From positions 2,155,001 to 2,219,000 of the forward strand of contig CP007053.1 of NCBI GenBank assembly GCA_000242935.3: 64,000 bases of DNA, in the 5' to 3' direction. This document shows positions 1-8,172 of the stretch, in pieces (position 1 is the first letter of the stretch; each line of letters opens with the position of its first letter). The notes beneath the pieces are model-generated. The model made no database searches. It was not told where the DNA came from and saw only the letters and a list, made by a program, of their open reading frames with translations. The stretch is from Opitutaceae bacterium TAV5. Its GTDB lineage: Bacteria > Verrucomicrobiota > Verrucomicrobiia > Opitutales > Opitutaceae. Position numbers and translations under genes: made by a program.

Positions 1-886
1 TGCCCGTCTTGGCGTTGATCATGTCCTCGTCGTCGGCGGAGAAGAGACAGATCGTGGCCGAGCGGCGGACGCCGCCCGAAAGCACGGCCTTGGCGGCCCA
101 CATGAGGATGTCGTAGGCCTCGATGGTCTTCAGCTTGCGGCCTTCGGCGGCATGCAGGATGCGCTTGATATGAACGAGGCTGCGATAGAGCGGTTCGGGG
201 CCCGGCGCCTTGCCGCCGGAGGTGCGCAGCGGAGCGCCGGCCGGGCGAATGAGCGAATAATCGAACTCCACGAGGCGGCCTTCGACGGCCGCGAGCATGA
301 GGGTGTGGATGGCGTCACCCCATCCCTCGATGGTGTCCTCGATCGTATGGATCGTGCTGCGCGCGTCGAAACGGACCGGCGCGAGCGGCGGCAGTTTCTC
401 GACATGGTGCTTTTGCACGGAGAAGCCGACGCCGCAGCCGCACAGCAGCAGGTAAAAGGCTTCGCGAAACACCTCCAGCCGGTCGACATAGGTGAAAGCA
501 CAGTTGTAGACACGGGCGTGCTTGGTGAGGATGGCCTCGCCGCCGAACTGGAGCGAACGCATCGAGGGCAGCGTCTCGCGGCGCTCGACGGCGTCGAAAG
601 CCGCGATCACCGACGCATGCAGGCCGTCCAGCGGACCGATGCGGACCAGATCCTCCTGCGTGATCTCTCCGGCGGACAGGGCCTCGAGCGCGGCATCCGC
701 GAGGGAAACATCGGCGTAGCGCCCGAGGTGCATGTCGCGCACGCGCCGGACCGCCTCGGGCCACGTTTCCCGCCGGCCTTTTTCAGGCGAATAGCGGGCA
801 TAACGCGAAATCGCGATGTAGTCCTGGAGACCGTTGACCGGATGGGAAACGGGAAGCGGATGCGGAAAGTCGGCTGGCACAGACAT
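1..886 (-). CDS. nrdJ: Adenosylcobalamin-dependent (class II) ribonucleotide reductase, N-terminal part
   Basis: Reduces ribonucleotides to deoxyribonucleotides in the cytoplasm using a B12-derived radical. I read the minus strand from the ATG at 886-884 (protein begins MSVPADFPHPLPV) without a stop to the window edge, so only about 295 N-terminal residues are present and the C-terminal part is missing. Visible motifs are PSMRSLQFGG, then NCAFTYVDR with the likely redox Cys, then LLCGCGVGFSVQ and, close to the edge, SGGVRRSATICLFS, all typical of the large monomeric RTPR/NrdJ family. Competing open frames on both strands here are shadows. No cobalamin riboswitch or NrdR box was recognised upstream by eye. 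The family call is firm; whether the enzyme prefers NTPs or NDPs cannot be told from this part. Confidence 0.85.
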   Translation of the reverse strand, partial: MSVPADFPHPLPVSHPVNGLQDYIAISRYARYSPEKGRRETWPEAVRRVRDMHLGRYADVSLADAALEALSAGEITQEDLVRIGPLDGLHASVIAAFDAVERRETLPSMRSLQFGGEAILTKHARVYNCAFTYVDRLEVFREAFYLLLCGCGVGFSVQKHHVEKLPPLAPVRFDARSTIHTIEDTIEGWGDAIHTLMLAAVEGRLVEFDYSLIRPAGAPLRTSGGKAPGPEPLYRSLVHIKRILHAAEGRKLKTIEAYDILMWAAKAVLSGGVRRSATICLFSADDEDMINAKTG

Positions 887-1240
887 TGAACGATGATGTG
901 GAAAAAAGAAGAGACAGGAGAGGGAAAATGGCGGGATCCGCTCGCAGCGCCACTGTCGTGCGATAACGGGTAAAAACCCAATCTGTTGTGTTTTCTGCCT
1001 CCGTCAACCCCTGGGGATTGTGTTCCTTCAGTTATTAAAACTTCTTAAAGCGTCTCCCTGCGCTCGCCGGGGAGCGGTTCCGCGGCATGACAAGATTTGC
1101 GCAGTGACGCCCGCGGCAAAGCGCAGCCGGCCCCCTGCCCCCTCTCCCTCCGGAACCCGGTCCGGTATCGCCGGATGCCTCCAGTTTAGGGCTGCAAACC
1201 CCTGGCGCATCGTTCACGATCTGCCGTTTACTTCCCTGCC
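887..1240. other. Intergenic region between divergent nrdJ and the DAHP synthase gene
   Basis: These 354 bases separate two divergently transcribed genes and should hold both promoters. On the minus strand there is a TTGACG hexamer near 1012 that could be a -35 element for nrdJ, but no convincing -10 follows. No B12-box-like sequence, no strong terminator and no credible small gene were seen. Confidence 0.4.
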
Positions 1241-2302
1241 ATGATCCTGCCCAAACCCTCCCGCCTCTCCTCCGAGCAACTCGCCGAGATCACCGCCATC
1301 GTCGGCGAGTTCGGCTGTTCGATCCAGCCGATCAACGGCGAGGTGCGCAGCATTTATGCAATCGTCGGCGACGAGCGCAGCGAGGTGATGATCAACCGCC
1401 TCGAGGGCCTCGATTTTGTGGAGCGCGTGGACCGCATCCAGTCCCCGCACAAGCTCATGAACAGGAAATCCCCGCTTTCCACGCACCGCATCACCATCGG
1501 CGGTGTGACGCTGGGAGAGGAGCTGTTTGTCATCGGCGGCCCCTGCACCATCGACCCCGCCAATCCCGGCCTCTTTCTCGAAACCGCCCACGCGGTCAAA
1601 GCCGCCGGAGCCCACGTCCTGCGCGGCGGCGTCTGGAAACCCCGCACCAACCCCTACTCCTTCCAGGGCGACGTGAAGTCGCTCGACATTCTCATGGAAG
1701 GCCACCGTGCCACCGGACTCCCTGTCGACGCCGAAGTCATGGACGAACAGCAGCTCAAGCTCGCCCTCGACGCCGGCGTCCACGTCCTGCAGGTGGGCGC
1801 GCGCAACGCCCTCAACTATTCACTCCTGCGCGCCATCGGCCGCGCCGTCGCCGCGCATCCGACCGTCGCCGTGCTGCTCAAACGCAGCCTCCACATGGGC
1901 CCGGTCAACGAATTCATCTCCGCCGCCGAGTATATCGCCAGCTTCGGCAACCCCAACATCCTGCTCTGTCCCCGCGGCACCGCGCCCGCGCTCGATGGCT
2001 ATCGCAACCATCCCGACGAGAGCATCACGCCGCTCCTGAAGGAAAAAACCTGGGCGCCGGTGGTCGTCGATCCCTCGCATTCGGTGGGCAAGGCCGCCTA
2101 CGTGCCCGCCGCCGCGCTCGCGGCCGTCGCCTACGGGGCCGACGGCCTCTGCATCGAGGCGCACGCGCAACCCTCGCGCGGCATCGGCGACGACCCGAAG
2201 CAGGCGCTCACTCCCGATGTCCTCGCCGCCACGATCCGCAAGGCACGACAACTCTGGACGCTCACGCGCCCGGCGCAGGCCGTGGCAACCGCCATCGCCT
2301 GA
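1241..2302 (+). CDS. aroF: 3-deoxy-7-phosphoheptulonate (DAHP) synthase
   Basis: Condenses phosphoenolpyruvate with erythrose 4-phosphate, the first step of the shikimate pathway. The 353-residue protein has an N-terminal ferredoxin-like regulatory domain (about residues 1-75) followed by the TIM barrel of type I-beta DAHP synthases. Diagnostic motifs are GGPCTID with metal-ligand Cys102, RGGVWKPRTNPYSFQG (about 128-143), LKRSLHMG, DPSHSVG and GADGLCIEAH. Small departures from the usual consensus (LKRS for LKRG, LCPRG for LCERG) are visible but the metal ligands are kept. The ATG at 1241 opens the frame directly. It is a housekeeping gene whose neighbours do not belong to aromatic biosynthesis. 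Confidence 0.93.
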   Translation: MILPKPSRLSSEQLAEITAIVGEFGCSIQPINGEVRSIYAIVGDERSEVMINRLEGLDFVERVDRIQSPHKLMNRKSPLSTHRITIGGVTLGEELFVIGGPCTIDPANPGLFLETAHAVKAAGAHVLRGGVWKPRTNPYSFQGDVKSLDILMEGHRATGLPVDAEVMDEQQLKLALDAGVHVLQVGARNALNYSLLRAIGRAVAAHPTVAVLLKRSLHMGPVNEFISAAEYIASFGNPNILLCPRGTAPALDGYRNHPDESITPLLKEKTWAPVVVDPSHSVGKAAYVPAAALAAVAYGADGLCIEAHAQPSRGIGDDPKQALTPDVLAATIRKARQLWTLTRPAQAVATAIA

Positions 2303-2444
2303 CACGGGGACGCGGACCAGCGTGGCACGCGGGCAGACGGAAAGAATGCAGACGCAGGCAATCCCGCCGGCCATACGGATTCACTTGAGTGAGCGATCCC
2401 GATGCTGACAACCGCCCGCGCCTTCGGTCTATTGCCAGTTGGCC

Positions 2445-3602
2445 ATGATCACCTCCGCCCATTCTTCGTTTCGCCACCGTGTCCTCCGCCTCTCCCCCAA
2501 CCGCGTGTGGCGGACCTATCAGGGCGGGCGACAGCTCGACGCGCTCGCACAACACGACGACAAGGCCGCCGCCCCGCCCGCCGACGGCCATTTTCCCGAA
2601 GACTGGATCGCCTCGCTCACCAACGCCCGCAACTCCGGCCGTGAACACCTCGCCGACGAAGGCCTTTCGCGCGTGGGAGACGCGGACGACACGACAACCA
2701 CCGTTCCGTTAAAAAACCTCGTCGCCGCCGATCCCGGCTATTTTCTCGGCGAGGCGCACATCGCCCGCTTCGGCGCCGATCCGCGCCTGCTCGTCAAGTT
2801 TCTCGATCCGGCCATCCGCCTGCATTTTCAGGTCCATCCCTCCGCGGATTTCGCGCGCCGGTTTCTCGATTCGCCCTCCGGCAAGACCGAGGCCTACCAT
2901 GTGCTCGGCATCCGCCCCGGCTGCGATGGCCGCATCTGGCTCGGTTTCCGCAACCCGCCGCCGACGCGCGACGCACTTCGCCGCATGATCGAGGCGCAGG
3001 ATATCGCCGCGATGAAAACCTGCTTCAACACCCTCGACGCCCGTCCCGGCGACACCTTCATCGTGCCCGGCGGCACGCCGCATGCGCTCGGCGCGGGGCT
3101 GTTCGTGGTCGAGGCGCAGGAACCGAGCGATCTTGTGGTGCGTTTCGAATTCCAGCGCGGCGGCCTCGTCCTGCCCGAGTCCGCCCGCTTCATGGGACGT
3201 GGCCTCGACTTCTGCCTCGATGTCTTTGATCTCGCGCCGCACGCCGATGCGGGCGACGGCACCGCCCGCTTCCGTTGCCAGCCGCGCCGCCTGCGTGAAT
3301 GGAATGGCGGCGCCTCGTGGCGCGACGAACTGATCGGGCCCGACCGCACCCCCTGTTTCCGCATGACCAAACTCCATCTTGCCGGCGGCGCTCCCGTCAC
3401 GCTCGACGATGCCGAATGGATCATCGCCATCGTCACCGCCGGCGCTTGCGAGGTGCGGACCGCCGGCGACCCGACAACCGCCCTCTCGCCGCAACGTTTT
3501 GGCCCGTACGAAAAATTCCTCATCCCTGCCGGTCTCGGCCCCGTTACCGTCATACCGCAACCGCACGCCGAAATCCTCGAATGCCGCCCGCCGGCCGGAT
3601 AG
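2445..3602 (+). CDS. manA: Class I mannose-6-phosphate isomerase
   Basis: Interconverts mannose 6-phosphate and fructose 6-phosphate in the cytoplasm; it links mannose catabolism or GDP-mannose synthesis to glycolysis. The protein of about 385 residues shows the zinc-binding cupin motifs of the family: LHFQVHP, GKTEAYHVLG and VPGGTPHALG, in the expected order. I prefer the ATG at 2445; an in-frame TTG at 2439 would add two residues. A likely alpha-helical insert lies between the two cupins. It follows the DAHP synthase gene on the same strand after about 140 bases and is convergent with the next gene. Confidence 0.87.
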   Translation: MITSAHSSFRHRVLRLSPNRVWRTYQGGRQLDALAQHDDKAAAPPADGHFPEDWIASLTNARNSGREHLADEGLSRVGDADDTTTTVPLKNLVAADPGYFLGEAHIARFGADPRLLVKFLDPAIRLHFQVHPSADFARRFLDSPSGKTEAYHVLGIRPGCDGRIWLGFRNPPPTRDALRRMIEAQDIAAMKTCFNTLDARPGDTFIVPGGTPHALGAGLFVVEAQEPSDLVVRFEFQRGGLVLPESARFMGRGLDFCLDVFDLAPHADAGDGTARFRCQPRRLREWNGGASWRDELIGPDRTPCFRMTKLHLAGGAPVTLDDAEWIIAIVTAGACEVRTAGDPTTALSPQRFGPYEKFLIPAGLGPVTVIPQPHAEILECRPPAG

Positions 3603-3635
3603 CACCGGCGTCCCTGATGTTTTTGATTTCACACG

Positions 3636-3693
3636 AAGGTCGCAAAGAGCGCAAAGATCCGGATTCCAAAGACTTCGCGTTCTTCGCGACCTT
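3636..3693. terminator. Imperfect hairpin between convergent genes
   Basis: Arms at 3636-3656 and 3673-3693 are inverted copies of each other over 21 bases with four mismatches (AAGGTCGCAAAGAGCGCAAAG and its partner). The hairpin lies between manA (+) and the oxidoreductase gene (-), so a bidirectional terminator is plausible. The wording resembles a family of dispersed cacgaaggtcgc-type repeats found in several phyla, so it may instead be a repeat element. Confidence 0.45.
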
Positions 3694-3757
3694 CTTGCAA
3701 AAATCCGGAGACCCCGGAATGCCGGTATCGAGAAACAGATGACACCACGGACGGGAA

Positions 3758-5137
3758 TCACTCCAGCGCCGAACCGCCCTTGCGCAGCCCGGCTCGCAGC
3801 CGCGCCGCCTCGACCTGCGGGAAACCCGTTCCCGCCTCCAATGCCAGCGCGGCCGCGACGCCGGCCGCTTCGCCGGTCTGGTTGAGGTTCACCATGACGC
3901 GCACCGCACCGTAAGCCACCGGATCGGCGTCGAGCATCCGGCCCGCCACCACGAGGTTGTCGTACCCGCCCTGCGGCAGCAACGAACGCCACGGAATCCG
4001 GTAAAAAGTCGGGCTTTCTCCCGCCGCCGACTCGGGACGCCATCGCCCGCGCTCCTGCGGACGCCCCGGCACGTTGTACGTTTCCGTGCCGTCCAGATAA
4101 CGGAGGGTGATCCCCGGCTTGTCGTGATGATGAATGTCCACCCGGTAGCTCCCCTGCGCGATCGTATCGTCGAAAGACCGTCCATGCAGGACATCGTCAC
4201 CGGAAAGTGAATACGCGCAACAAACGTGGCGCGACTCCCGCAACCCCAGTCTCGCCGGCAGCGCCTCGATCGCCAGCCGCGCGCCCGGCGCCGCCTGCCG
4301 CAACAGGTCATGGATGATCCGGATCTGGCGGCGTCCCTCCATCTCCGCGCGCGTGAGATCGTCGGCATTGGTCGGGTCGATGCCGCCAATGCGCGTCCCC
4401 GCCAGCATATGCGTGGCCGCGCCCGGCACATCGCTGCCCCAGACGAAACCCGCAGGCACTCCGCAGGCCGCGCCATGCTCTTGCAGGATCGCGCCCACAT
4501 TCACCTTCATGCCGCCCGCCTCCCCCGTGCGCAGGGTTTCCCAGCCGCTGAACCGCACGCACGCCGTCGCCGGCTGCGGCATCGCCGACGTGCGCACCGG
4601 ACAACCCAGCCGCGCGGCCAGATCGCCGTCACCGGTGGCATCGATGAAGAGGGAAGCCCGGATCGCGGAGCGGCCCGACTTGTTTTCCACCAACACCGCC
4701 GCCAATCGCCCGTCCGTCACCCAGGGAGCCACGAATTGTGTGTGAAACAACACCGTCAACCGCGCCTCGCGCGCCAGTTCGTCGAGCTCGATTTTGAGTT
4801 CTTCGGAATTGAAGGCGAACCCGACCGACGGATCGGTAACGGCGCGCCGGTGCAGCGCCCCGCGCCGGTCGAGCCGGTCCACCACTTCCTGCGTGAGCCC
4901 GGCGATAATCTGACGCTGCCCGACCGTGTCCCAAAACGAATGCCACACATTGACGAGCGCCGTGGTGGCGACTCCGCCGAAACAGTTTTCCTTTTCGACA
5001 ATGACCACCCGCGCGCCCAGCCGCGCCGCGCGCACGGCGGCGAACAATCCGGTGCAGGAGCCGCCCAGCACACACACATCGGCTTCGTGACTGACGGGAA
5101 TTTTCCGGGCTGGCTCGGTAATATGGAGAATAGACAT
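3758..5137 (-). CDS. FAD-dependent oxidoreductase (FAD_oxidored family)
   Basis: A 459-residue flavoprotein. The N-terminal dinucleotide-binding strand carries VCVLGGSCTGLFAAVRAARLG, followed by EKENCFGG and an internal FIDATGDGDLAARLG typical of the FAD-dependent family PF12831. No secretion signal is visible, so it is probably cytoplasmic. The glycine-rich loop is GGSCTG rather than GGGPAG. The start at 5137 gives a compact leader before the Rossmann fold. It is divergent from an AraC regulator 59 bases away, which probably controls it. A second member of the same family is at 28153-29574. Family members near polysaccharide genes are presumed sugar or sugar-derivative oxidoreductases; the substrate is unknown. 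Confidence 0.85.
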   Translation of the reverse strand: MSILHITEPARKIPVSHEADVCVLGGSCTGLFAAVRAARLGARVVIVEKENCFGGVATTALVNVWHSFWDTVGQRQIIAGLTQEVVDRLDRRGALHRRAVTDPSVGFAFNSEELKIELDELAREARLTVLFHTQFVAPWVTDGRLAAVLVENKSGRSAIRASLFIDATGDGDLAARLGCPVRTSAMPQPATACVRFSGWETLRTGEAGGMKVNVGAILQEHGAACGVPAGFVWGSDVPGAATHMLAGTRIGGIDPTNADDLTRAEMEGRRQIRIIHDLLRQAAPGARLAIEALPARLGLRESRHVCCAYSLSGDDVLHGRSFDDTIAQGSYRVDIHHHDKPGITLRYLDGTETYNVPGRPQERGRWRPESAAGESPTFYRIPWRSLLPQGGYDNLVVAGRMLDADPVAYGAVRVMVNLNQTGEAAGVAAALALEAGTGFPQVEAARLRAGLRKGGSALE

Positions 5138-5196
5138 GCACCAAAACCTGCCCTATGGCTGTCGTTTCCGGAATAAGAGAAGCATTGGCAAACAGG

Positions 5197-6108
5197 ATGA
5201 ATATATCGAGAAAACCAACGATTTTGTCTCCCGCCCCGGCTCCACCCGCCTCCGACGGACAGCCTCCCGACCCCATCCTGGCCTGCGGGGCACTGTTGCT
5301 GCGTGCCCCTCTGCGGGTGACACATGCTGCCCGCAAGCACTTCCCGGCAGGCTGGCACACCGAAGACTCCGTGGTCGTCACCCACCGGCTCATTCTCATC
5401 CGGGAAGGACAACCCGACTACCTGGTCGAGGGCCGCCGGACGCGGCTCCGTGCAGGCACGGCATTGCTCGTGCCCGCCTGGTGCCGCCGCGAGTGGACCG
5501 TTTCCGCACGCGGCGCCGGCTGCACGCTGCTCTGGTGCGAATTCTCCTCGGAACCGGCGTCGCTTCCGCCGCGTCCGTTCTTTCGCACTCTCACGCCCGG
5601 AGAACAACGAATCGAAACGGCCGCACTCAACCGCATCGTCGCCGACCGGAATCCTTCACCACCGGCCGCCGCCGCACGCCTCCGGAGCGAAGGAGAGCTC
5701 AAGGCCTCCCTTGCCCGCTTCTTCGCCGGTGCGGAAACTGTCCCTGAAAGCGCCGGCGTTCCGCCCGCGACATCGCGCCGCCATCCCGAAATCGCCGCTG
5801 CGGTTGCGTGGCTGGAAACCCGCTTCACGCAGCCGGACGCCCTCGACCGGTTTTATGCCCGCCGCCTCGCCCTGAGCCCGAACCACTTCCGCCTGCTGTT
5901 CCGTGCGCAGACAGGCGGCACGGTCCAGCAAATGCTGGCCCGCCTGCGCCTGCGAAAGGCGCGTTATCTGGTGCACGAGACAAACCTGTCGATGAAGGAA
6001 ATCGCCGCCGCCTCCGGCTTCGACGATCCCCTGTATTTCTCACAGTGTTACCGCCGTTTCTGGGGCACGCCCCCCTCCGCCGACCGGCTCACGACCGGCA
6101 TGGCATGA
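5197..6108 (+). CDS. AraC family transcriptional regulator
   Basis: A DNA-binding regulator of about 303 residues. The N-terminal half looks like a cupin-type AraC ligand domain (ILIREGQPDYLVEGRRTRLRAG). The C-terminal 100 residues carry the two helix-turn-helix units, with FYARRLALSPNHFRLLFRAQTG and then MKEIAAASGFDDPLYFSQCYRRFWGTPP. I use the ATG at 5197; an upstream in-frame ATG at 5155 would add 14 residues. It is divergent from the FAD oxidoreductase and ends only five bases from the convergent heparinase gene. A role as activator of the oxidoreductase, the heparinase locus or both is inference. Confidence 0.87.
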   Translation: MNISRKPTILSPAPAPPASDGQPPDPILACGALLLRAPLRVTHAARKHFPAGWHTEDSVVVTHRLILIREGQPDYLVEGRRTRLRAGTALLVPAWCRREWTVSARGAGCTLLWCEFSSEPASLPPRPFFRTLTPGEQRIETAALNRIVADRNPSPPAAAARLRSEGELKASLARFFAGAETVPESAGVPPATSRRHPEIAAAVAWLETRFTQPDALDRFYARRLALSPNHFRLLFRAQTGGTVQQMLARLRLRKARYLVHETNLSMKEIAAASGFDDPLYFSQCYRRFWGTPPSADRLTTGMA

Positions 6109-6113
6109 GAATG

Positions 6114-8108
6114 TCAATCGGACTCGATGCGCACGCGGATCGCTGCCTCATGCACCGGCGCCGTGAAGTCGATGCCCACGCGCGTGCCAACCGGCGGGCG
6201 ATCGGGCACGATGCCATGGATCCGTTCCTCCCGGATCACCACCGTGCCGTTTTCCGCTTCGTAAAATACCCTGACCGCCGCCTTCCCTTCGCGAACGACG
6301 AAGCGGTGATTTTGCTCATCAATGCCTGACCGCTCCTGGCCCCTGCGGAGGATGAGCGCCGTCCCGAATGCCTGCGGGGCCGTGCCGGCGCGGAAACGCA
6401 CGCGGTCCGTGATTTCCAGCCAGCCGCGCCCGTTCTTCCCTTCGGTCCGCGAGAACACAAAAGTCCGCGTCAGCCGCTCCAGTCCGGGAACATCGTAGGC
6501 GCTTGTCAGATCGATTTCCCAGGTATCGGCCGTATCCATAAAATCCGTTCGTACGGTCACGCCCTTTGCCGCCGCTCCGGTTCGCTGCAACTTGCCGGCC
6601 ACGCGAGGCACGGGATGACCAAAGGAATTGAGCACGCCGCTGGTGTAGCGCTTCGGCCCGAACGTGTCCTTGACGTAGGTGTCGCCACCGAGGTCGGTCA
6701 GCACGCGCCGTCCGTCGCACATAACGACAAACGAGCCGAGATCGTTGTGATTGTGCGGCTGGTTGTTGTTTCCTCCCTTGAACGCCGCTGCCAGCCCCTG
6801 CTCCGCCGGCCGCCGGCGGACGATGAGCGCGCCGCCATCGGGGAACCAGTCGCGCAGCGGCAGTCCCTCGCCTCCCTCATGCGCGCCCGAAAACGGACCG
6901 GCTCCCGTTCGCGGCAGGGACAGATCGAACAACCTCTGGTAAAGCGAACCCCCGCTCAGGTCCGCCGAACCCGCTACCGCGCCCAACCCGAACCGGATTG
7001 CGATAAAATCCGTCAACCAGCCCGACGGCTTTGCCGAAAGCGTGACATCACTGAAAGCTGGATACACGTTGCCCGCGATTTGCCAGCGCGCCCCGAATTC
7101 GGCGATCCGGCGTACCTTGTCCTGTGCCAGCAAATCGGCCTTCCCGCCCGTCGCCCGGCGCAACGCTTCGGCGCCCAAAACATAATGTCCGAAACCGTAA
7201 TTCCAGTAACCCAGCCCCTCGTGACAAAATCCGTCATCCCCGAATCCTGCGATGAAGCGGCGTGTTCCGGCCTCGAAGGCCGCCGCGAATTCGGCCCGCT
7301 CGCCGGCATCTTCGACCAGCAGCAACGCCGCCCCGAGCACGCCCGAGTGACAGACGGCATTCCAGTTGTTGGTCGTGGTCATCCACCACCAGCCCTGCGA
7401 ATCACCGGCGCGCACACGCTCCAGATACGGAGCCAGCACGCGTTCACGCACTTCGTCGCGTATCCGTTTTCTTGTGGCTTTTGCCAGGCTGTCGCCCAGC
7501 AACCGGTCGACAGTCGCCAGTGTCCAGGCTCGCCGGGATGCCCCGAGATCGACATAGGTCCGCGCCTCCGCCGCATTTTTGTACTTACCCGCATGAGCCG
7601 GCATCACCCAGGTCGTCTCGTCCAGAATCGCCGCCAGTTCACGTTCGACCATCGGCAGGAAACGCCCGCCCGTGGTTTCTCTCTCCGCATTCCCCCTCCC
7701 CTCTTCCAAGCCTGCCGCCACGACAAACGCGACCAGTCGTTCGAGACGCTGGTTGTAAGGCGTTTCATAAGGTTTGCGCCGTCCCGTCGTCCGAAAGTCA
7801 TCGTAAAGTTCCGGGGGCAGTGCGGGCACGCGTTTTGCGGCAAACGCCTCCGCCTCTTTCATTACGGTTGCAGCAGCCGGCGTGTGAGCCAATGCCTGCC
7901 AGTAAACCCGATCTTCAAACGAAGGCGCAAAGTCGCCGGATGGCGCAGACTCCAGCCAGGTTTTCAGTTGCGCAATGCGTCCGGTGTCGGAAACCGGAGA
8001 CGGCCGTCGGAGGTCCCCATCGGCTGCGACAACCGGTAAAGCGGAAACTACGACGAACAACGCGCAGGAAATCATCCGGCGTAACAGGACGAGGGGGGAA
8101 TTGTTCAT
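6114..8108 (-). CDS. Heparinase II/III family polysaccharide lyase (locus A)
   Basis: A secreted protein of 664 residues expected to eliminate uronic-acid glycosidic bonds in acidic polysaccharides. The start ATG at 8108 gives MNNSPLVLLRRM and a Sec signal ending near VSALPVVAADG; a longer frame start at 8186 would bury this signal and overlap the next gene. The first part is an alpha-helical toroid (TTTNNWNAVCHSG, DDGFCHEGLGYWNYGFGHY). The C-terminal half is the beta-sandwich heparinase II/III domain with FKGGNNNQPHNHNDLGSF, where the His-Asn-His cluster resembles the catalytic and metal-binding region. It is a clear paralog of the protein at 16549-18588. It is the last gene of a minus-strand series that begins at the pseudopilin gene. 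Substrate is unknown. Confidence 0.87.
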   Translation of the reverse strand: MNNSPLVLLRRMISCALFVVVSALPVVAADGDLRRPSPVSDTGRIAQLKTWLESAPSGDFAPSFEDRVYWQALAHTPAAATVMKEAEAFAAKRVPALPPELYDDFRTTGRRKPYETPYNQRLERLVAFVVAAGLEEGRGNAERETTGGRFLPMVERELAAILDETTWVMPAHAGKYKNAAEARTYVDLGASRRAWTLATVDRLLGDSLAKATRKRIRDEVRERVLAPYLERVRAGDSQGWWWMTTTNNWNAVCHSGVLGAALLLVEDAGERAEFAAAFEAGTRRFIAGFGDDGFCHEGLGYWNYGFGHYVLGAEALRRATGGKADLLAQDKVRRIAEFGARWQIAGNVYPAFSDVTLSAKPSGWLTDFIAIRFGLGAVAGSADLSGGSLYQRLFDLSLPRTGAGPFSGAHEGGEGLPLRDWFPDGGALIVRRRPAEQGLAAAFKGGNNNQPHNHNDLGSFVVMCDGRRVLTDLGGDTYVKDTFGPKRYTSGVLNSFGHPVPRVAGKLQRTGAAAKGVTVRTDFMDTADTWEIDLTSAYDVPGLERLTRTFVFSRTEGKNGRGWLEITDRVRFRAGTAPQAFGTALILRRGQERSGIDEQNHRFVVREGKAAVRVFYEAENGTVVIREERIHGIVPDRPPVGTRVGIDFTAPVHEAAIRVRIESD

Positions 8109-8172
8109 GAAGGCAGGCATAGCAGGATGGAACTCACCGGCAATCTTCCCGGCAGATCCCTCCCCGGAAATA

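Noticed and set aside
152-889. Long plus-strand open frame of 245 codons
   Set aside because: It is antisense to the ribonucleotide reductase gene, whose minus-strand reading has clear family motifs; the plus-strand product is rich in Arg, Glu and Ala with no known motif.
887-1240. Possible cobalamin riboswitch before the B12-dependent reductase
   Set aside because: No B12-box-like sequence or conserved core was found on the minus strand, and such enzymes are not always under riboswitch control.
2381-2392. TCACTTGAGTGA inverted repeat between the DAHP synthase and manA genes
   Set aside because: Only one copy, short arms, and no regulator nearby; too weak to call an operator.
6615-8039. Plus-strand open frame of 474 codons opposite the locus A heparinase
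   Set aside because: Antisense shadow: the same kind of frame appears opposite the paralogous heparinase because the coding strands are similar.
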